Notes under the pieces: generated by a model
The model's input: only the letters and a program-made list of their open reading frames with translations
What the model was told of the DNA's origin: nothing
Database searches by the model: none
Made by a program: the position numbers and the translations under genes
Shown here: one piece after another, positions 34,048 through 42,692 of the stretch
How positions within the stretch are numbered: the first letter of the stretch is position 1
Layout of the letters: the number at the start of each line of letters is the position of its first letter
Source of the DNA: Curtobacterium sp. UNCCL20
Lineage (GTDB): Bacteria > Actinomycetota > Actinomycetes > Actinomycetales > Microbacteriaceae
DNA: 64,000 nt
NCBI RefSeq assembly: GCF_900101675.1
Contig: NZ_FNKG01000001.1
Location: 1,037,378-1,101,377 of the forward strand
Direction: 5' to 3'

Positions 34048-34653
34048 TCACATGCCCCAGACGTCGCGGTCGGACGACGCCACCGCGACCGCACCCGCGC
34101 CGAGGGCCGCCACCACATCGGCCTTGTCGCACACCAGGCCACCGGCGATGATCGGCACGTCGATGTCGTCGCGGAGCCAGGTGATCACGCGCGGCATGCA
34201 CCCGGGCAGGATCTCGATCGCGTCGGGCTTCGCCTGCTCGACGACGCGGGGGAGCTGGTGGTACGAGAACGAGTCGACGAGGAAGAAACGCTGCACCGCC
34301 ACGAGGCCCGCGCGCTTCGCCGCCCGCACCAGGTTCGACTTCGTCGACAGCACCCCGTCTGCGCGGGTGTGCTCCGCGAGCCAGGTCACCACGACCTCGC
34401 GCGCGGCGAACCCGTCGAGCAGGTCGACGTCCACGAAGACCGTCTTGCCAGCGGCCTTCGCGCGGTCGACGATCTCCACGATGTCGAGGACGCTGCCGTA
34501 CAGGACGAACACCACGCCCCGGTCGGAGGCGAGTACCTGCCCGAGGGCCGAGGCGTCCTTGACGCTGGCGATCACCGGGTCGTCACGGAGCGCTTCGAGC
34601 ACGGCGTCCGCGGCGGAGGTGCTGCGCGCGACGTCGCGCTCCGTGGTGGTCAT
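34048..34653 (-). CDS. glpP: Glycerol-3-phosphate-responsive antiterminator, GlpP family
   Basis: 201 residues forming a TIM-barrel-like protein: DDPVIASVKDASALG, VFVDVDLLDGFAAREVVV, GVLSTKSNLVRAAKRAGL, QRFFLVDSFSYHQLP, EILPGCMPRVI and PIIAGGLVCDKADV match GlpP. In Bacillus the protein binds glp mRNA leaders with glycerol 3-phosphate. No glpFKD genes are in this window; its RNA target is unknown. The start is ATG 34653; ATG 34662 is equally possible. Confidence 0.85.
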   Translation of the reverse strand: MTTTERDVARSTSAADAVLEALRDDPVIASVKDASALGQVLASDRGVVFVLYGSVLDIVEIVDRAKAAGKTVFVDVDLLDGFAAREVVVTWLAEHTRADGVLSTKSNLVRAAKRAGLVAVQRFFLVDSFSYHQLPRVVEQAKPDAIEILPGCMPRVITWLRDDIDVPIIAGGLVCDKADVVAALGAGAVAVASSDRDVWGM

Positions 34654-34706
34654 GCCCACCATTGTCGACGGCCGGCCCTGGAAACGGGCTGCCCGATCGA
34701 GCGGGA

Positions 34707-35249
34707 TCAGCGCGTCAGGTGCAGCCCGGCCGACGACAGCTCGGTGAGCTGCCAGCCGAGCCAGGGGCTCCAGGCGAACGGCGCACCGTCGACCGAGGCG
34801 AACAGCGACTCCTCGGAGACCCAGGCGTACTCGGCGACCTCGTCGTCCGCGGGTGCCGGGACGTCGTCGGTGACCGCGCGGTACACCGGGCAGACCTCGT
34901 TCTCGACGATGCCCGAGGCGTCGACCGCCCGGTACCGGAAGTCCGGCAGCACGAGTTCGACGTCGCGCACGGCGATCCCGAGTTCGCGCGAAGCTCGGCG
35001 GGCGATGGCGTCCTCGAACGACTCGTCCGGCCCGGGGTGCCCGCAGAACGTGTTCGTCCACACCCCCGGCCACGTCTTCTTCGACAGCGCTCGGCGGGTC
35101 ACGAGGACCTCGCCGTCGGTGTTCCGCACATGGCAGGAGAACGCCAGGTGGAGGGGCGTGTGGTCTGTGTGCACCGTGAACTTGTCGGCCGTGCCGATCG
35201 GGGTACGATCCTCGGCCAGAAGCACCACGGTTTCAGGGAAAGTGCTCAT
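34707..35249 (-). CDS. idi: Isopentenyl-diphosphate delta-isomerase, type 1
   Basis: 180 residues, normal for the family. HTDHTPLHLAFSCHV, catalytic Cys in TNTFCGHPGP and the Nudix-like SFEDAIARRASRELGI. It converts IPP to DMAPP, feeding GGPP and C50 carotenoid synthesis. Divergent from crtE with only 21 bases between start codons; its -10 TAACCT (35265-35260) overlaps the crtE -10. Confidence 0.95.
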   Translation of the reverse strand: MSTFPETVVLLAEDRTPIGTADKFTVHTDHTPLHLAFSCHVRNTDGEVLVTRRALSKKTWPGVWTNTFCGHPGPDESFEDAIARRASRELGIAVRDVELVLPDFRYRAVDASGIVENEVCPVYRAVTDDVPAPADDEVAEYAWVSEESLFASVDGAPFAWSPWLGWQLTELSSAGLHLTR

Positions 35250-35258
35250 CTGCACCGA

Positions 35259-35265
35259 TAGGTTA
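35259..35265. promoter_or_regulatory. Overlapping divergent -10 boxes of idi and crtE
   Basis: TAGGTT (35259-35264) is the + strand -10, 6 bases before the crtE ATG. TAACCT (35265-35260) is the minus-strand -10, 10 bases before the idi ATG. The seven bases serve both directions and each -35 must lie inside the other gene. Confidence 0.65.
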
Positions 35266-35270
35266 GGCCA

Positions 35271-36329
35271 ATGAGCGAGGAAGCGGCCACCGTGGCGCAC
35301 ATCGACCTCGCGCTCGTCGACGACTGCCTCGAGCGCTTCTTCGCTGTGTCGTCGGCCCGCGCCGAGCGGTACGGACGACCATCGGAAGAACTCTGGCGAG
35401 TGCTCCGCAAGGCGAGCATGGGCGGGAAGCGCTTCCGTCCGCGCATGGTCCTCACCGCGTACAGCGGGTTGCGCGGCGACGACGCGCACGCCGCCGCGAA
35501 CGTCGCCGCCGCCTACGAACTGCTGCACACCGCGCTGGTCGTGCACGACGACGTCATCGACCGCGACTGGTCCCGCCGGGGGCAGCCGAACGTCGCCGGG
35601 TCGTTCCGTGACACCGGCACGACGGGCGGCCTGCCGCTGCCGACCGCCGAGCACCGCGGCATGAGCGCCGCGGTGATCGCCGGGGACCTCGCGCTCGCCG
35701 CAGCCCCGCGCTTCATCGAGGCGTCGGGCGTCACCGGGGACCGACGCGCCCGGCTGCTCGAACTGCTGGACGAAGCCGTGTTCGCGAGCGCCGCGGGTGA
35801 GATGACCGACGTCGATCTCGCGCTCGGGGTGATGCCGACCGTCGACGAGGTCCTCGCGATGGAGCGTGCGAAGACGAGCGTGTACTCGTTCGAGGCGCCG
35901 CTGCAGTCCGGTGCGGTGCTCGCCGGCGCGAGCGAGGAGACGGTCACCGCGCTCGGCGCCTTCGGCCGCGAGATCGGCATCGCGTACCAGATCGTGGACG
36001 ACCTGCTCGGGGTGTTCGGCGACGAGACGATGACGGGCAAGAGCGTCCTCGGCGACCTCCGCGAGGGCAAGCGCACGATGCTCATCGCCCACGCGGCGAC
36101 GACCGACTGCTGGCCCCAGCTCGAGCCGTACCTCGGCGATCCCGACCTGACCGAGGAGCGCGCGGACGAGGTCCGTGCGACCCTGGTGTCCTGCGGTGCC
36201 CGCGCGGCGGCGGAGTCCCGCGTCGCCGAGCACGCCGCCCTCGCCCGTGCCGAACTCGCCGGACTGCCGTACGACCTCGCCGACCGCCTGGAGGGCCTCG
36301 TGACCGAACTCGTGGAGCGCGCACGGTGA
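35271..36329 (+). CDS. crtE: Geranylgeranyl diphosphate synthase
   Basis: 352 residues of the trans-prenyltransferase fold. First Asp-rich motif VVHDDVIDRD, second VDDLLGVFGDE, with GGKRFRPRM for substrate binding. It makes C20 GGPP for phytoene and for the two extra C5 units' pathway. ATG 35271 lies 6 bases after TAGGTT, leaderless. First gene of the six-gene crt operon; its stop overlaps crtB as GTGA. Confidence 0.95.
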   Translation: MSEEAATVAHIDLALVDDCLERFFAVSSARAERYGRPSEELWRVLRKASMGGKRFRPRMVLTAYSGLRGDDAHAAANVAAAYELLHTALVVHDDVIDRDWSRRGQPNVAGSFRDTGTTGGLPLPTAEHRGMSAAVIAGDLALAAAPRFIEASGVTGDRRARLLELLDEAVFASAAGEMTDVDLALGVMPTVDEVLAMERAKTSVYSFEAPLQSGAVLAGASEETVTALGAFGREIGIAYQIVDDLLGVFGDETMTGKSVLGDLREGKRTMLIAHAATTDCWPQLEPYLGDPDLTEERADEVRATLVSCGARAAAESRVAEHAALARAELAGLPYDLADRLEGLVTELVERAR

Positions 36330-37243
36330 GTCACAGCACCACTCCGCGTCTGGCCCTCTACGACGCGACGGCCGAGGCAGCCTCCGGGGTCGTCATCGAC
36401 CGGTACTCGACGTCGTTCGGACTCGCCAGCCGTCTGCTCGCCAAGGACACGCGCGAGCACATCCGGAACGTGTACGCCCTCGTCCGCGTCGCCGACGAGG
36501 TCGTCGACGGTCCCGCGACCGAGGCCGGGCTCGACCACGACCTGGCGCGCACGGTGCTCGACGAGCTCGAGACCGACACCGAACGGGCCATCGCGCTCGG
36601 CTTCTCGGTGAACCCCGTCGTGCACGCGTTCGCCCGCACTGCCCGGGTCACCGGCTTCGGTCCCGAGCTCACGAGGCCGTTCTTCGCCTCGATGCGGATG
36701 GACCTCGAGCGCACCGAGCACGACGACGCCTCGTTCGCCACCTACGTGTACGGCTCGGCCGAGGTCGTGGGGCTGATGTGCCTCCGCGCGTTCGTGTACC
36801 GCGCCGGTCGGCCGACGTTCGACGACGCCGTGCTCGTCGACGGCGCCCGGGCCCTCGGTGCGGCGTTCCAGAAGGTGAACTTCCTGCGCGACCTGCACGC
36901 CGACTTCGAGGTCCTGGGGCGGTCGTACTTCCCGGGCGTCGAGGTCCGCACGTTCGACGAGGCCACGAAGGACCGGCTCGTCGCCGACGTCCAGTCCGAC
37001 CTCGACCGGGCGGCGCGTACGGTCCCGCTCCTGCCGGCGGACGCCCGCAACGCGGTCGCGCTGGCGCACGCGCTCTTCCAGGAGCTGAACGACCGGATCG
37101 CGGCGACGCCGGCGAACCTCCTCATCACGACGCGCGTCCGCGTGCCGAACCCCGTGAAGGCGCGGCTCGCCGCGCAGGTGCTCACCCGACGCGCACCTCT
37201 GCGGTCACGTGGCGCCACGAACCGCCCTGGAGGCACGTCATGA
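36326..37243 (+). CDS. crtB: Phytoene synthase
   Basis: 305 residues. Squalene/phytoene synthase motifs VYALVRVADEVVDG, MDLERTEHD, YVYGSAEVVGLMCLR and FQKVNFLRDLHADFE. It joins two GGPP into phytoene. The last residues (about NRPGGTS) are encoded by the left arm of a dispersed palindrome, and the stop overlaps the crtI start. Confidence 0.95.
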   Translation: MSHSTTPRLALYDATAEAASGVVIDRYSTSFGLASRLLAKDTREHIRNVYALVRVADEVVDGPATEAGLDHDLARTVLDELETDTERAIALGFSVNPVVHAFARTARVTGFGPELTRPFFASMRMDLERTEHDDASFATYVYGSAEVVGLMCLRAFVYRAGRPTFDDAVLVDGARALGAAFQKVNFLRDLHADFEVLGRSYFPGVEVRTFDEATKDRLVADVQSDLDRAARTVPLLPADARNAVALAHALFQELNDRIAATPANLLITTRVRVPNPVKARLAAQVLTRRAPLRSRGATNRPGGTS

Positions 37244-37262
37244 CCCCGCCCCGCGCCTCCAG
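37226..37262. repeat. Dispersed palindrome spanning the crtB stop and crtI start
   Basis: Left arm CCTGGAGGC (37226-37234) and right arm GCCTCCAG (37255-37262) flank the ATGA junction. It encodes the end of CrtB and residues 1-8 of CrtI, so the crtI initiation codon sits within a potential hairpin. Confidence 0.8.
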
Positions 37263-38886
37263 TCCGAAGAAGGCGGCTTCCAAGCGGAAGGTGCCCGCCC
37301 GGCGCGCAGTCGTCATCGGGGGTGGCATCAGCGGGCTCGCGTCCGCCGCCCTGCTGGCCCGCGACGGCTTCTCGGTGACGGTGCTCGAGCAGCGGAAGGC
37401 GCTCGGCGGCCGTGCCGGTTCGTGGGAGCAGGACGGCTTCCGGTTCGACACGGGTCCGTCGTGGTACCTCATGCCCGAGGTCTTCGACCACTTCTTCCAG
37501 CTGCTCGGCACCTCGGCCGACGCCGAGCTCGACCTGGTGAAGCTCGACCCCGGGTACCGCGTCTACAGCGAGGGCCACGACGAGCCCATCGACCTCCGTG
37601 CCGACCGCGAGGCGAACATCGCCCTGTTCGAGTCGGTCGAGCCGGGTGCGGGCGCGAAGATCCGGAAGTACCTCGCCTCGGCCGAGGACACCTACGCGAT
37701 GGCGATCCGCCGGTTCCTCTACACGTCGTTCCAGGACCTCCGGAAGCTGGCCGCCCCGGACGTCCTCCGCCGCCTGCCGAAGCTCGCCCGCCTGCTCATC
37801 GAGCCCCTGTCGACGTTCGCCGAGTCCGCCGTGAAGGACCGTCGGCTCTGGCAGGTCCTCGGCTACCCCGCGGTGTTCCTCGGCACGAGCCCGTACGCCG
37901 CGCCGAGCATGTACCACCTGATGAGCCACCTCGACCTGGCCGACGGGGTGCTCTACCCGAAGGGCGGCATCACCGAGGTCATCTCCGCGGTCGAGCGGGT
38001 CGCCCGACGCGAGGGCGCCTCGATCATCGCCGGTGCGAAGGTCGAGCGGATCGTCGTCGAGGACGGACACGTCACCGGTGTCGTCCACCGCGACCGTCGG
38101 GGCGTGCAGCACACCGCCCCCGCCGACCTCGTGGTGAGCGCGGCCGACCTCCGGCACACCGAGCTCCAGCTGCTCGACAAGGAGCACCGCACGTACCCGG
38201 CGGCGCACTGGCAGAAGCGCGACCCGGGGCCGAGCGCCGTCCTCGTGTACCTCGGCATCGACGGGCCGACGCCCGGCCTCCTCCACCACACCCTCGTGTT
38301 CACCGAGGACTGGAAGGCGAACTTCGGCGCGATCTTCGGCGCCGACCGGCACGTCCCGGACCCCGCGTCGATCTACGTCTGCGCCCCGTCCGAGACCGAC
38401 TCGACGGTCGCTCCGCCCGGGTCGAGCAACCTCTTCATCCTGGTGCCGCTCCCCGCGGACCTGTCGATCGGGAAGGGCGGCATCGACGGCGCCGGCGACT
38501 ACGAGGTCGAGCGGATCGCGGACCGCGCGATCGACGTCGTCGCCGAACGCGCCGGGGTCCCGGACCTGCGCGACCGCATCCGGGTCCGCCGGACGATCGG
38601 GCCGCGCGACTTCGCCGACGACTACAACGCCTGGAACGGCTCGATGCTCGGCCCGGCGCACACCCTCAAGCAGAGCGCGTTCTTCCGTGAGAAGAACGCG
38701 TCCCGGAAGGTCGAGGGCCTGTACTACGCCGGCGCCTCGACGATCCCGGGCATCGGGTTGCCGATGTGCCTCATCAGCGCCGAGGTCCTCATCAAGCGCA
38801 TCCACGGCGACACCAGCACCGAGCCCCTGCCGACGCCGCTCGGAGCCGAGCGGACCGTTCCGCAGGAGCGGGCAGCGACGGTCTGA
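37240..38886 (+). CDS. crtI: Phytoene desaturase
   Basis: 548 residues. FAD-binding VVIGGGISGLASAALLARDG, ALGGRAGSWEQDGFRFDTGPSWYLMPE, and the C-terminal signature YYAGASTIPGIGLPMCLISAE. It converts phytoene to lycopene at the membrane. Before the Rossmann motif is an extra basic stretch (about 24 residues), whose first part comes from the inserted repeat. The stop overlaps the next ATG (TGATG). Confidence 0.95.
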   Translation: MTPPRASSPKKAASKRKVPARRAVVIGGGISGLASAALLARDGFSVTVLEQRKALGGRAGSWEQDGFRFDTGPSWYLMPEVFDHFFQLLGTSADAELDLVKLDPGYRVYSEGHDEPIDLRADREANIALFESVEPGAGAKIRKYLASAEDTYAMAIRRFLYTSFQDLRKLAAPDVLRRLPKLARLLIEPLSTFAESAVKDRRLWQVLGYPAVFLGTSPYAAPSMYHLMSHLDLADGVLYPKGGITEVISAVERVARREGASIIAGAKVERIVVEDGHVTGVVHRDRRGVQHTAPADLVVSAADLRHTELQLLDKEHRTYPAAHWQKRDPGPSAVLVYLGIDGPTPGLLHHTLVFTEDWKANFGAIFGADRHVPDPASIYVCAPSETDSTVAPPGSSNLFILVPLPADLSIGKGGIDGAGDYEVERIADRAIDVVAERAGVPDLRDRIRVRRTIGPRDFADDYNAWNGSMLGPAHTLKQSAFFREKNASRKVEGLYYAGASTIPGIGLPMCLISAEVLIKRIHGDTSTEPLPTPLGAERTVPQERAATV

Positions 38887-39227
38887 TGCCCGGGCTGTAC
38901 CTCGCCGGGCTCGTCGTGTCGCTCGTCGGCATGACCGTGCTCGACGCTCGGTTCCGGCTGTTCTTCTGGCGGGCGCCGTGGCGTGCTGCGGCCGTGATGT
39001 TCGTCGGGGTCGCGTTCTTCCTGGTGTGGGACGCGCTCGGCGTCGCGGCCGGCATCTTCTTCATCGGTCCGCAGCGTCTGCTGACCGGGGTGCTGCTCGC
39101 GCCCGACGTCCCGCTCGAGGAGCTCTTCTTCCTGCTGCTGCTCTGCTACACGACGATGAACCTCACCGGGTTCGTCGGGCCGGTCGTCGCCCGTCGACTC
39201 CGGGACGCCGAACGGAGCCGCTCGTGA
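38886..39227 (+). CDS. crtYe: C50 carotenoid epsilon-cyclase subunit
   Basis: 113 residues, three hydrophobic spans, with the cyclase signature PLEELFF (about 80-86). Heterodimeric lycopene/flavuxanthin cyclase subunits of this size are characteristic of decaprenoxanthin producers. It acts with CrtYf; start and stop overlap both neighbours. Confidence 0.92.
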   Translation: MPGLYLAGLVVSLVGMTVLDARFRLFFWRAPWRAAAVMFVGVAFFLVWDALGVAAGIFFIGPQRLLTGVLLAPDVPLEELFFLLLLCYTTMNLTGFVGPVVARRLRDAERSRS

Positions 39228-39640
39228 CCGGGTCGGGTGCGTACGCGCTCCTCGCGCTGCCGTTCTTCGCCGTGGTCGCCGTGGTGGCGGTCGTCGCCGG
39301 GGTCGTGGCCGCACGTCGAGCGCGGGCAGCGGGACGGCCGGCCTCGACGGGGCGGCGGACCGCGCTGGTCACGGGGCTGGTCGCCGGGGTCGTGCTGCTC
39401 GTCATGACGATCGTGTTCGACAACGTGATCGTCACGCTGCGCATCGTGGCGTACGACCCGGCGCTCATCAGTGGTGCGAAGATCGGGGCGATCCCGGTCG
39501 AGGACCTGGCGTACGCGATGGCCGCGATCGTGCTGCTGCCGAGCCTCTGGGTCCTGTTCGACCGCACGACCGGGCAGACGTCCGGAACCGGACCGCCGCC
39601 CGAGACCCGACCGTCCCAGGAAGAAGAACCCACGCGATGA
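39224..39640 (+). CDS. crtYf: C50 carotenoid epsilon-cyclase subunit
   Basis: 138 residues starting at GTG inside the crtYe stop. Three membrane spans and the signature IPVEDLAYA, the counterpart of PLEELFF. With CrtYe it forms the ring-closing enzyme on the C50 intermediate. The C-terminus is a Pro/Glu-rich cytosolic tail. Confidence 0.92.
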   Translation: MTGSGAYALLALPFFAVVAVVAVVAGVVAARRARAAGRPASTGRRTALVTGLVAGVVLLVMTIVFDNVIVTLRIVAYDPALISGAKIGAIPVEDLAYAMAAIVLLPSLWVLFDRTTGQTSGTGPPPETRPSQEEEPTR

Positions 39641-40563
39641 ACGCCAGCACCGCCTCCCGGCCGTCGACCATGCGGGCACTGTTCGTGTCGTCGCGGCCGA
39701 TCAGCTGGGTGAACACCGCCTACCCGTTCGGCGCCGCCTACCTGCTCGGCAGCGGCGTCGGCGTCGAGGGCGGCGGCGGGTTCTCGCTCGCCGCGTTCAT
39801 CGTCGGCGTCGTGTACTTCCTGGTGCCCTACAACCTGGCGATGTACGGCATCAACGACGTCTTCGACTACGAGTCCGACCTGCGGAACCCGCGGAAGGGC
39901 GGGGTCGAGGGGGCACTGCTCGACAAGAGCGTGCACCGCACGACGCTGTGGGCGGTCGTCGTCACGAACGTGCCGTTCCTGGTCGCGCTGGTGCTCCTCG
40001 GGGCGGCGAGCGGCAACGGCCCGTGGTCGTGGCTCGTCCTCGCGATCAGCGTGTTCGCGGTCCTCGCCTACTCGGCACCGGGGCTGCGCTTCAAGGAGAA
40101 GCCGTTCCTCGACTCGCTCACCTCGTCGACGCACTTCGTGTCCCCGGCGGTCTACGGCCTGGCGCTCGCCGGACCGCACTGGACCGGGCAGCTCGTCGCG
40201 GTCTGCATCGCGTTCTTCCTGTGGGGTGTGGCGTCGCACGCGTTCGGCGCGGTGCAGGACGTGCTGGCCGACCGCGCGGGCGGCATCGGCTCCGTGGCGA
40301 CCGTGATCGGTGCGCGGGCGACCGTGCGCCTGGCGTTCGTGGCGTACCTGGTGGCCGGTGTCGCGCTGCTGTTCTCGGCGTTCCCGGGACCGATCGCCGC
40401 GGTCGTCGTGATCCCGTACGCCTGCAACGTGCTGCCGTGGTGGAACGTCACCGACGCCGACGCCGAGTCGGCGAACGCGGGGTGGAAGCGGTTCCTCTGG
40501 ATCAACTACCTCGCCGGGTTCATCGTGACGATGGCACTCATCGCGTACGCGTTCACGCACTGA
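39637..40563 (+). CDS. crtEb: Lycopene elongase (UbiA-type prenyltransferase)
   Basis: 308 residues, about eight spans. The prenyl-diphosphate site is seen as GINDVFDYESD; the second Asp-rich loop is AVQDVLADRAGG. It adds two C5 units to lycopene to give the C50 backbone (flavuxanthin). Last crt gene. Confidence 0.93.
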   Translation: MNASTASRPSTMRALFVSSRPISWVNTAYPFGAAYLLGSGVGVEGGGGFSLAAFIVGVVYFLVPYNLAMYGINDVFDYESDLRNPRKGGVEGALLDKSVHRTTLWAVVVTNVPFLVALVLLGAASGNGPWSWLVLAISVFAVLAYSAPGLRFKEKPFLDSLTSSTHFVSPAVYGLALAGPHWTGQLVAVCIAFFLWGVASHAFGAVQDVLADRAGGIGSVATVIGARATVRLAFVAYLVAGVALLFSAFPGPIAAVVVIPYACNVLPWWNVTDADAESANAGWKRFLWINYLAGFIVTMALIAYAFTH

Positions 40564-40636
40564 TCGCAGCCCTGACAGACTGGACGGACGCACCGCGGCG
40601 TCCGTGGTGCGTCACCAGCCACGAAGGAGTGCACGC

Positions 40637-41680
40637 ATGAGCGTCCGGATCATCCACGTCGGTCTCGGAGGGTGGGGCGGCAACTGGGCCCGCACCGCCA
40701 TCCCGCAGGTCACCGAAGTGGAGGTGGTCGGGATCGTCGACCCGGTGCCCGCGACCCTCGCCGCCGTGCAGCAGGACCTCGGGCTGCCCGCCTCCGCCGC
40801 GTTCGCGTCCCTCACCGAGGCGCTCGCCGGGGTCGAGGCGGACGCAGTCGTCATCACCGCCCCGGCCGTCACGCACGTGCCGCTCGCCCTCGAGGCGCTC
40901 GAGGCCGGCAAGCACGTCCTCGTCGAGAAGCCGTTCGCGAACACCACGGACGAGGCCGTCACCGCAGTGCGCCGGGCCGAGGAGCTCGGCCTCGTGCTGC
41001 AGGTCAGCCAGAACTACCGCTGGTACCCGGCGCCCCGGGTCGTGCAGGACCTCCTCGCGAAGGACACCGTCGGCGAGCTCTCGGCCATCAACATCGACTT
41101 CCGCCAGTGGGACAACGACCAGCCGGTCGGGGAGTACCCGCACTACGCGTTCCCGCACGCGATGATCAACGACATGGCCATCCACCACTTCGACCTCATC
41201 CGGATGGTCACCGGTCGCGAGGCAGTGCGCGTCTACGCGAAGGCGTCCTTCCCGTCGTACAGCAAGTACCAGGACGAAGCGGTCGCGTCGATGATCATCG
41301 AACTCGACGGCGGGCTCGTGGTCAGCTACCGCGGCAGCTGGCTCAGTCGTGGTCCGCGTACCGCGTGGGCCGGCGAGTGGAGCATCGAGGGCGAGGACGG
41401 CGAACTCTGGTTCACGAGCCGTGACGGCGAGCCGAACGCGGTGGAGGGCGACCGGGTGACCGTGCGCCGCACCCAGGACGACGACGCCGTGCCGGTCGAG
41501 CTGCCCGCGATGGAGCACACCGACCGCCAGGGCGGGCTGCAGGCCTTCGCGCGCTCGGTCACGGGTGGTCCGGCTCCGGCGACGAGCGGCCGCGACAACC
41601 TGCGGAGCCTCGCACTCATGGAGGCGGCGGCCCGCTCCGCGGCCTCCGGACTGCCCGAGGACGTGGTCGTCCCGTCCTGA
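40637..41680 (+). CDS. Gfo/Idh/MocA family oxidoreductase
   Basis: 347 residues. N-terminal Rossmann domain VGLGGWGGNWAR, catalytic EKPFANTTDEA, then MINDMAIHHFDLIRMVTG of the C-terminal domain. NAD(P)-dependent sugar or inositol dehydrogenases belong here; the substrate is unknown. ATG 40637 has GAAGGAG upstream. Transcribed alone. Confidence 0.88.
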   Translation: MSVRIIHVGLGGWGGNWARTAIPQVTEVEVVGIVDPVPATLAAVQQDLGLPASAAFASLTEALAGVEADAVVITAPAVTHVPLALEALEAGKHVLVEKPFANTTDEAVTAVRRAEELGLVLQVSQNYRWYPAPRVVQDLLAKDTVGELSAINIDFRQWDNDQPVGEYPHYAFPHAMINDMAIHHFDLIRMVTGREAVRVYAKASFPSYSKYQDEAVASMIIELDGGLVVSYRGSWLSRGPRTAWAGEWSIEGEDGELWFTSRDGEPNAVEGDRVTVRRTQDDDAVPVELPAMEHTDRQGGLQAFARSVTGGPAPATSGRDNLRSLALMEAAARSAASGLPEDVVVPS

Positions 41681-41695
41681 CGGTGACCGTCTGAC

Positions 41696-41737
41696 GGCCT
41701 GGAGGCGCGTGGCGGTCCCGACGCGCGCCTCCAGGCC
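41696..41737. repeat. Dispersed GGCCTGGAGGC palindrome
   Basis: GGCCTGGAGGC (41696-41706) and GCCTCCAGGCC (41727-41737) are exact complements, 16 bases after the oxidoreductase stop. Confidence 0.85.
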
Positions 41738-41786
41738 GTCGGTCTGGTCGCGCCGGGTTGGCCCCGCCGCGCCGCGCGCCGGAGGC

Positions 41787-41854
41787 CGAGTCTCGGGCTG
41801 AGCGACACTCCTTGCGTCCACGCACCCGAGAAGTGTCGCTGACCGCGAGACTCG
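41787..41854. repeat. Second palindrome type: CGAGTCTCG ... CGAGACTCG
   Basis: Outer arms CGAGTCTCG (41787-41795)/CGAGACTCG (41846-41854) and inner arms AGCGACACT (41801-41809)/AGTGTCGCT (41832-41840) are all perfect. It differs from the GCCTGGAGGC family and lies in the same intergenic gap. Confidence 0.75.
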
Positions 41855-41888
41855 CGGCGGGCCGAGCGCCGGCGCGCGCCGGCGCGCG

Positions 41889-42629
41889 TCAGGCGGCGCC
41901 GGCGGCGCGCCGCGCCTGCGCGACCGCCGCACGCACGCCGAGCGACCAGCCGGGCCCGTGACCGGGCAGCACGTGCTTCGCCTCGGTGTCCACGAGCCGG
42001 TCGAGCGACGCGACCGCGGTGTCCACGTCCGAGGTGGCCGCCGGCGCCACGATCCGCGGCCCGATCCCGCCGGTGTACGGGTCGAACGTGACCAGTGCGT
42101 CGCCGGCGATCACCGCGTCACGGTCGGCGAAGTGCAGCGCCACGTGTCCGTCGGTGTGCCCGGGCGTCTCGATGATCCACGGCGTCCCCGGCACGTCCGC
42201 CCGAGACTCGAGCGGCTCCGTGTCCGCGATGCCGTCGACCGTCACGGCACCGGCGAGCAGCATCTCGCCGAGTGGTCGGAGCCCGCCCGGGTGCAGCGCC
42301 ACGAACCCGAACCGGTTCGTCTGGGGGCGGTACGAGTACGGGTGCGCGGCGAGGTACCGGTCGCCCGGGTGCACGAAGACGGGCGTCCCCCAGTCGCGGT
42401 GCATCCGCGCGGCGGTGCCGACGTGGTCGAAGTGCCCGTGGGTGAGGAGGAGCCCCTCGACCCGGTCGGGCGAGTACCCGAGGTCGCGGACGGCGAGCTG
42501 CAGGTGCGGCCACGCGGCGGGCAGTCCCGCGTCGACCACGAGCAGCTGGTCGCCGGTCTCGACGAGGTACGTGTTGGTGTGTGCGATCTCGAGGCGGTGG
42601 ATCCCCTCGGCGACGTCTCGGAAGAGCAT
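41889..42629 (-). CDS. MBL-fold metallo-hydrolase
   Basis: 246 residues. Metal site LLTHGHFDHVG (HxHxDH), a further His in ETPGHTDGHVAL and the C-terminal LPGHGPG. Such proteins hydrolyse thioesters, lactones or phosphodiesters; the substrate is unknown. ATG 42629 lies 7 bases after TACCGT (42642-42637), leaderless. Confidence 0.88.
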   Translation of the reverse strand: MLFRDVAEGIHRLEIAHTNTYLVETGDQLLVVDAGLPAAWPHLQLAVRDLGYSPDRVEGLLLTHGHFDHVGTAARMHRDWGTPVFVHPGDRYLAAHPYSYRPQTNRFGFVALHPGGLRPLGEMLLAGAVTVDGIADTEPLESRADVPGTPWIIETPGHTDGHVALHFADRDAVIAGDALVTFDPYTGGIGPRIVAPAATSDVDTAVASLDRLVDTEAKHVLPGHGPGWSLGVRAAVAQARRAAGAA

Positions 42630-42692
42630 GACGCGCACGGTAGGCCGGTCACACTGGGCGCCGCTCCGGGGTCGACGTGTAGGAAATGGTGA

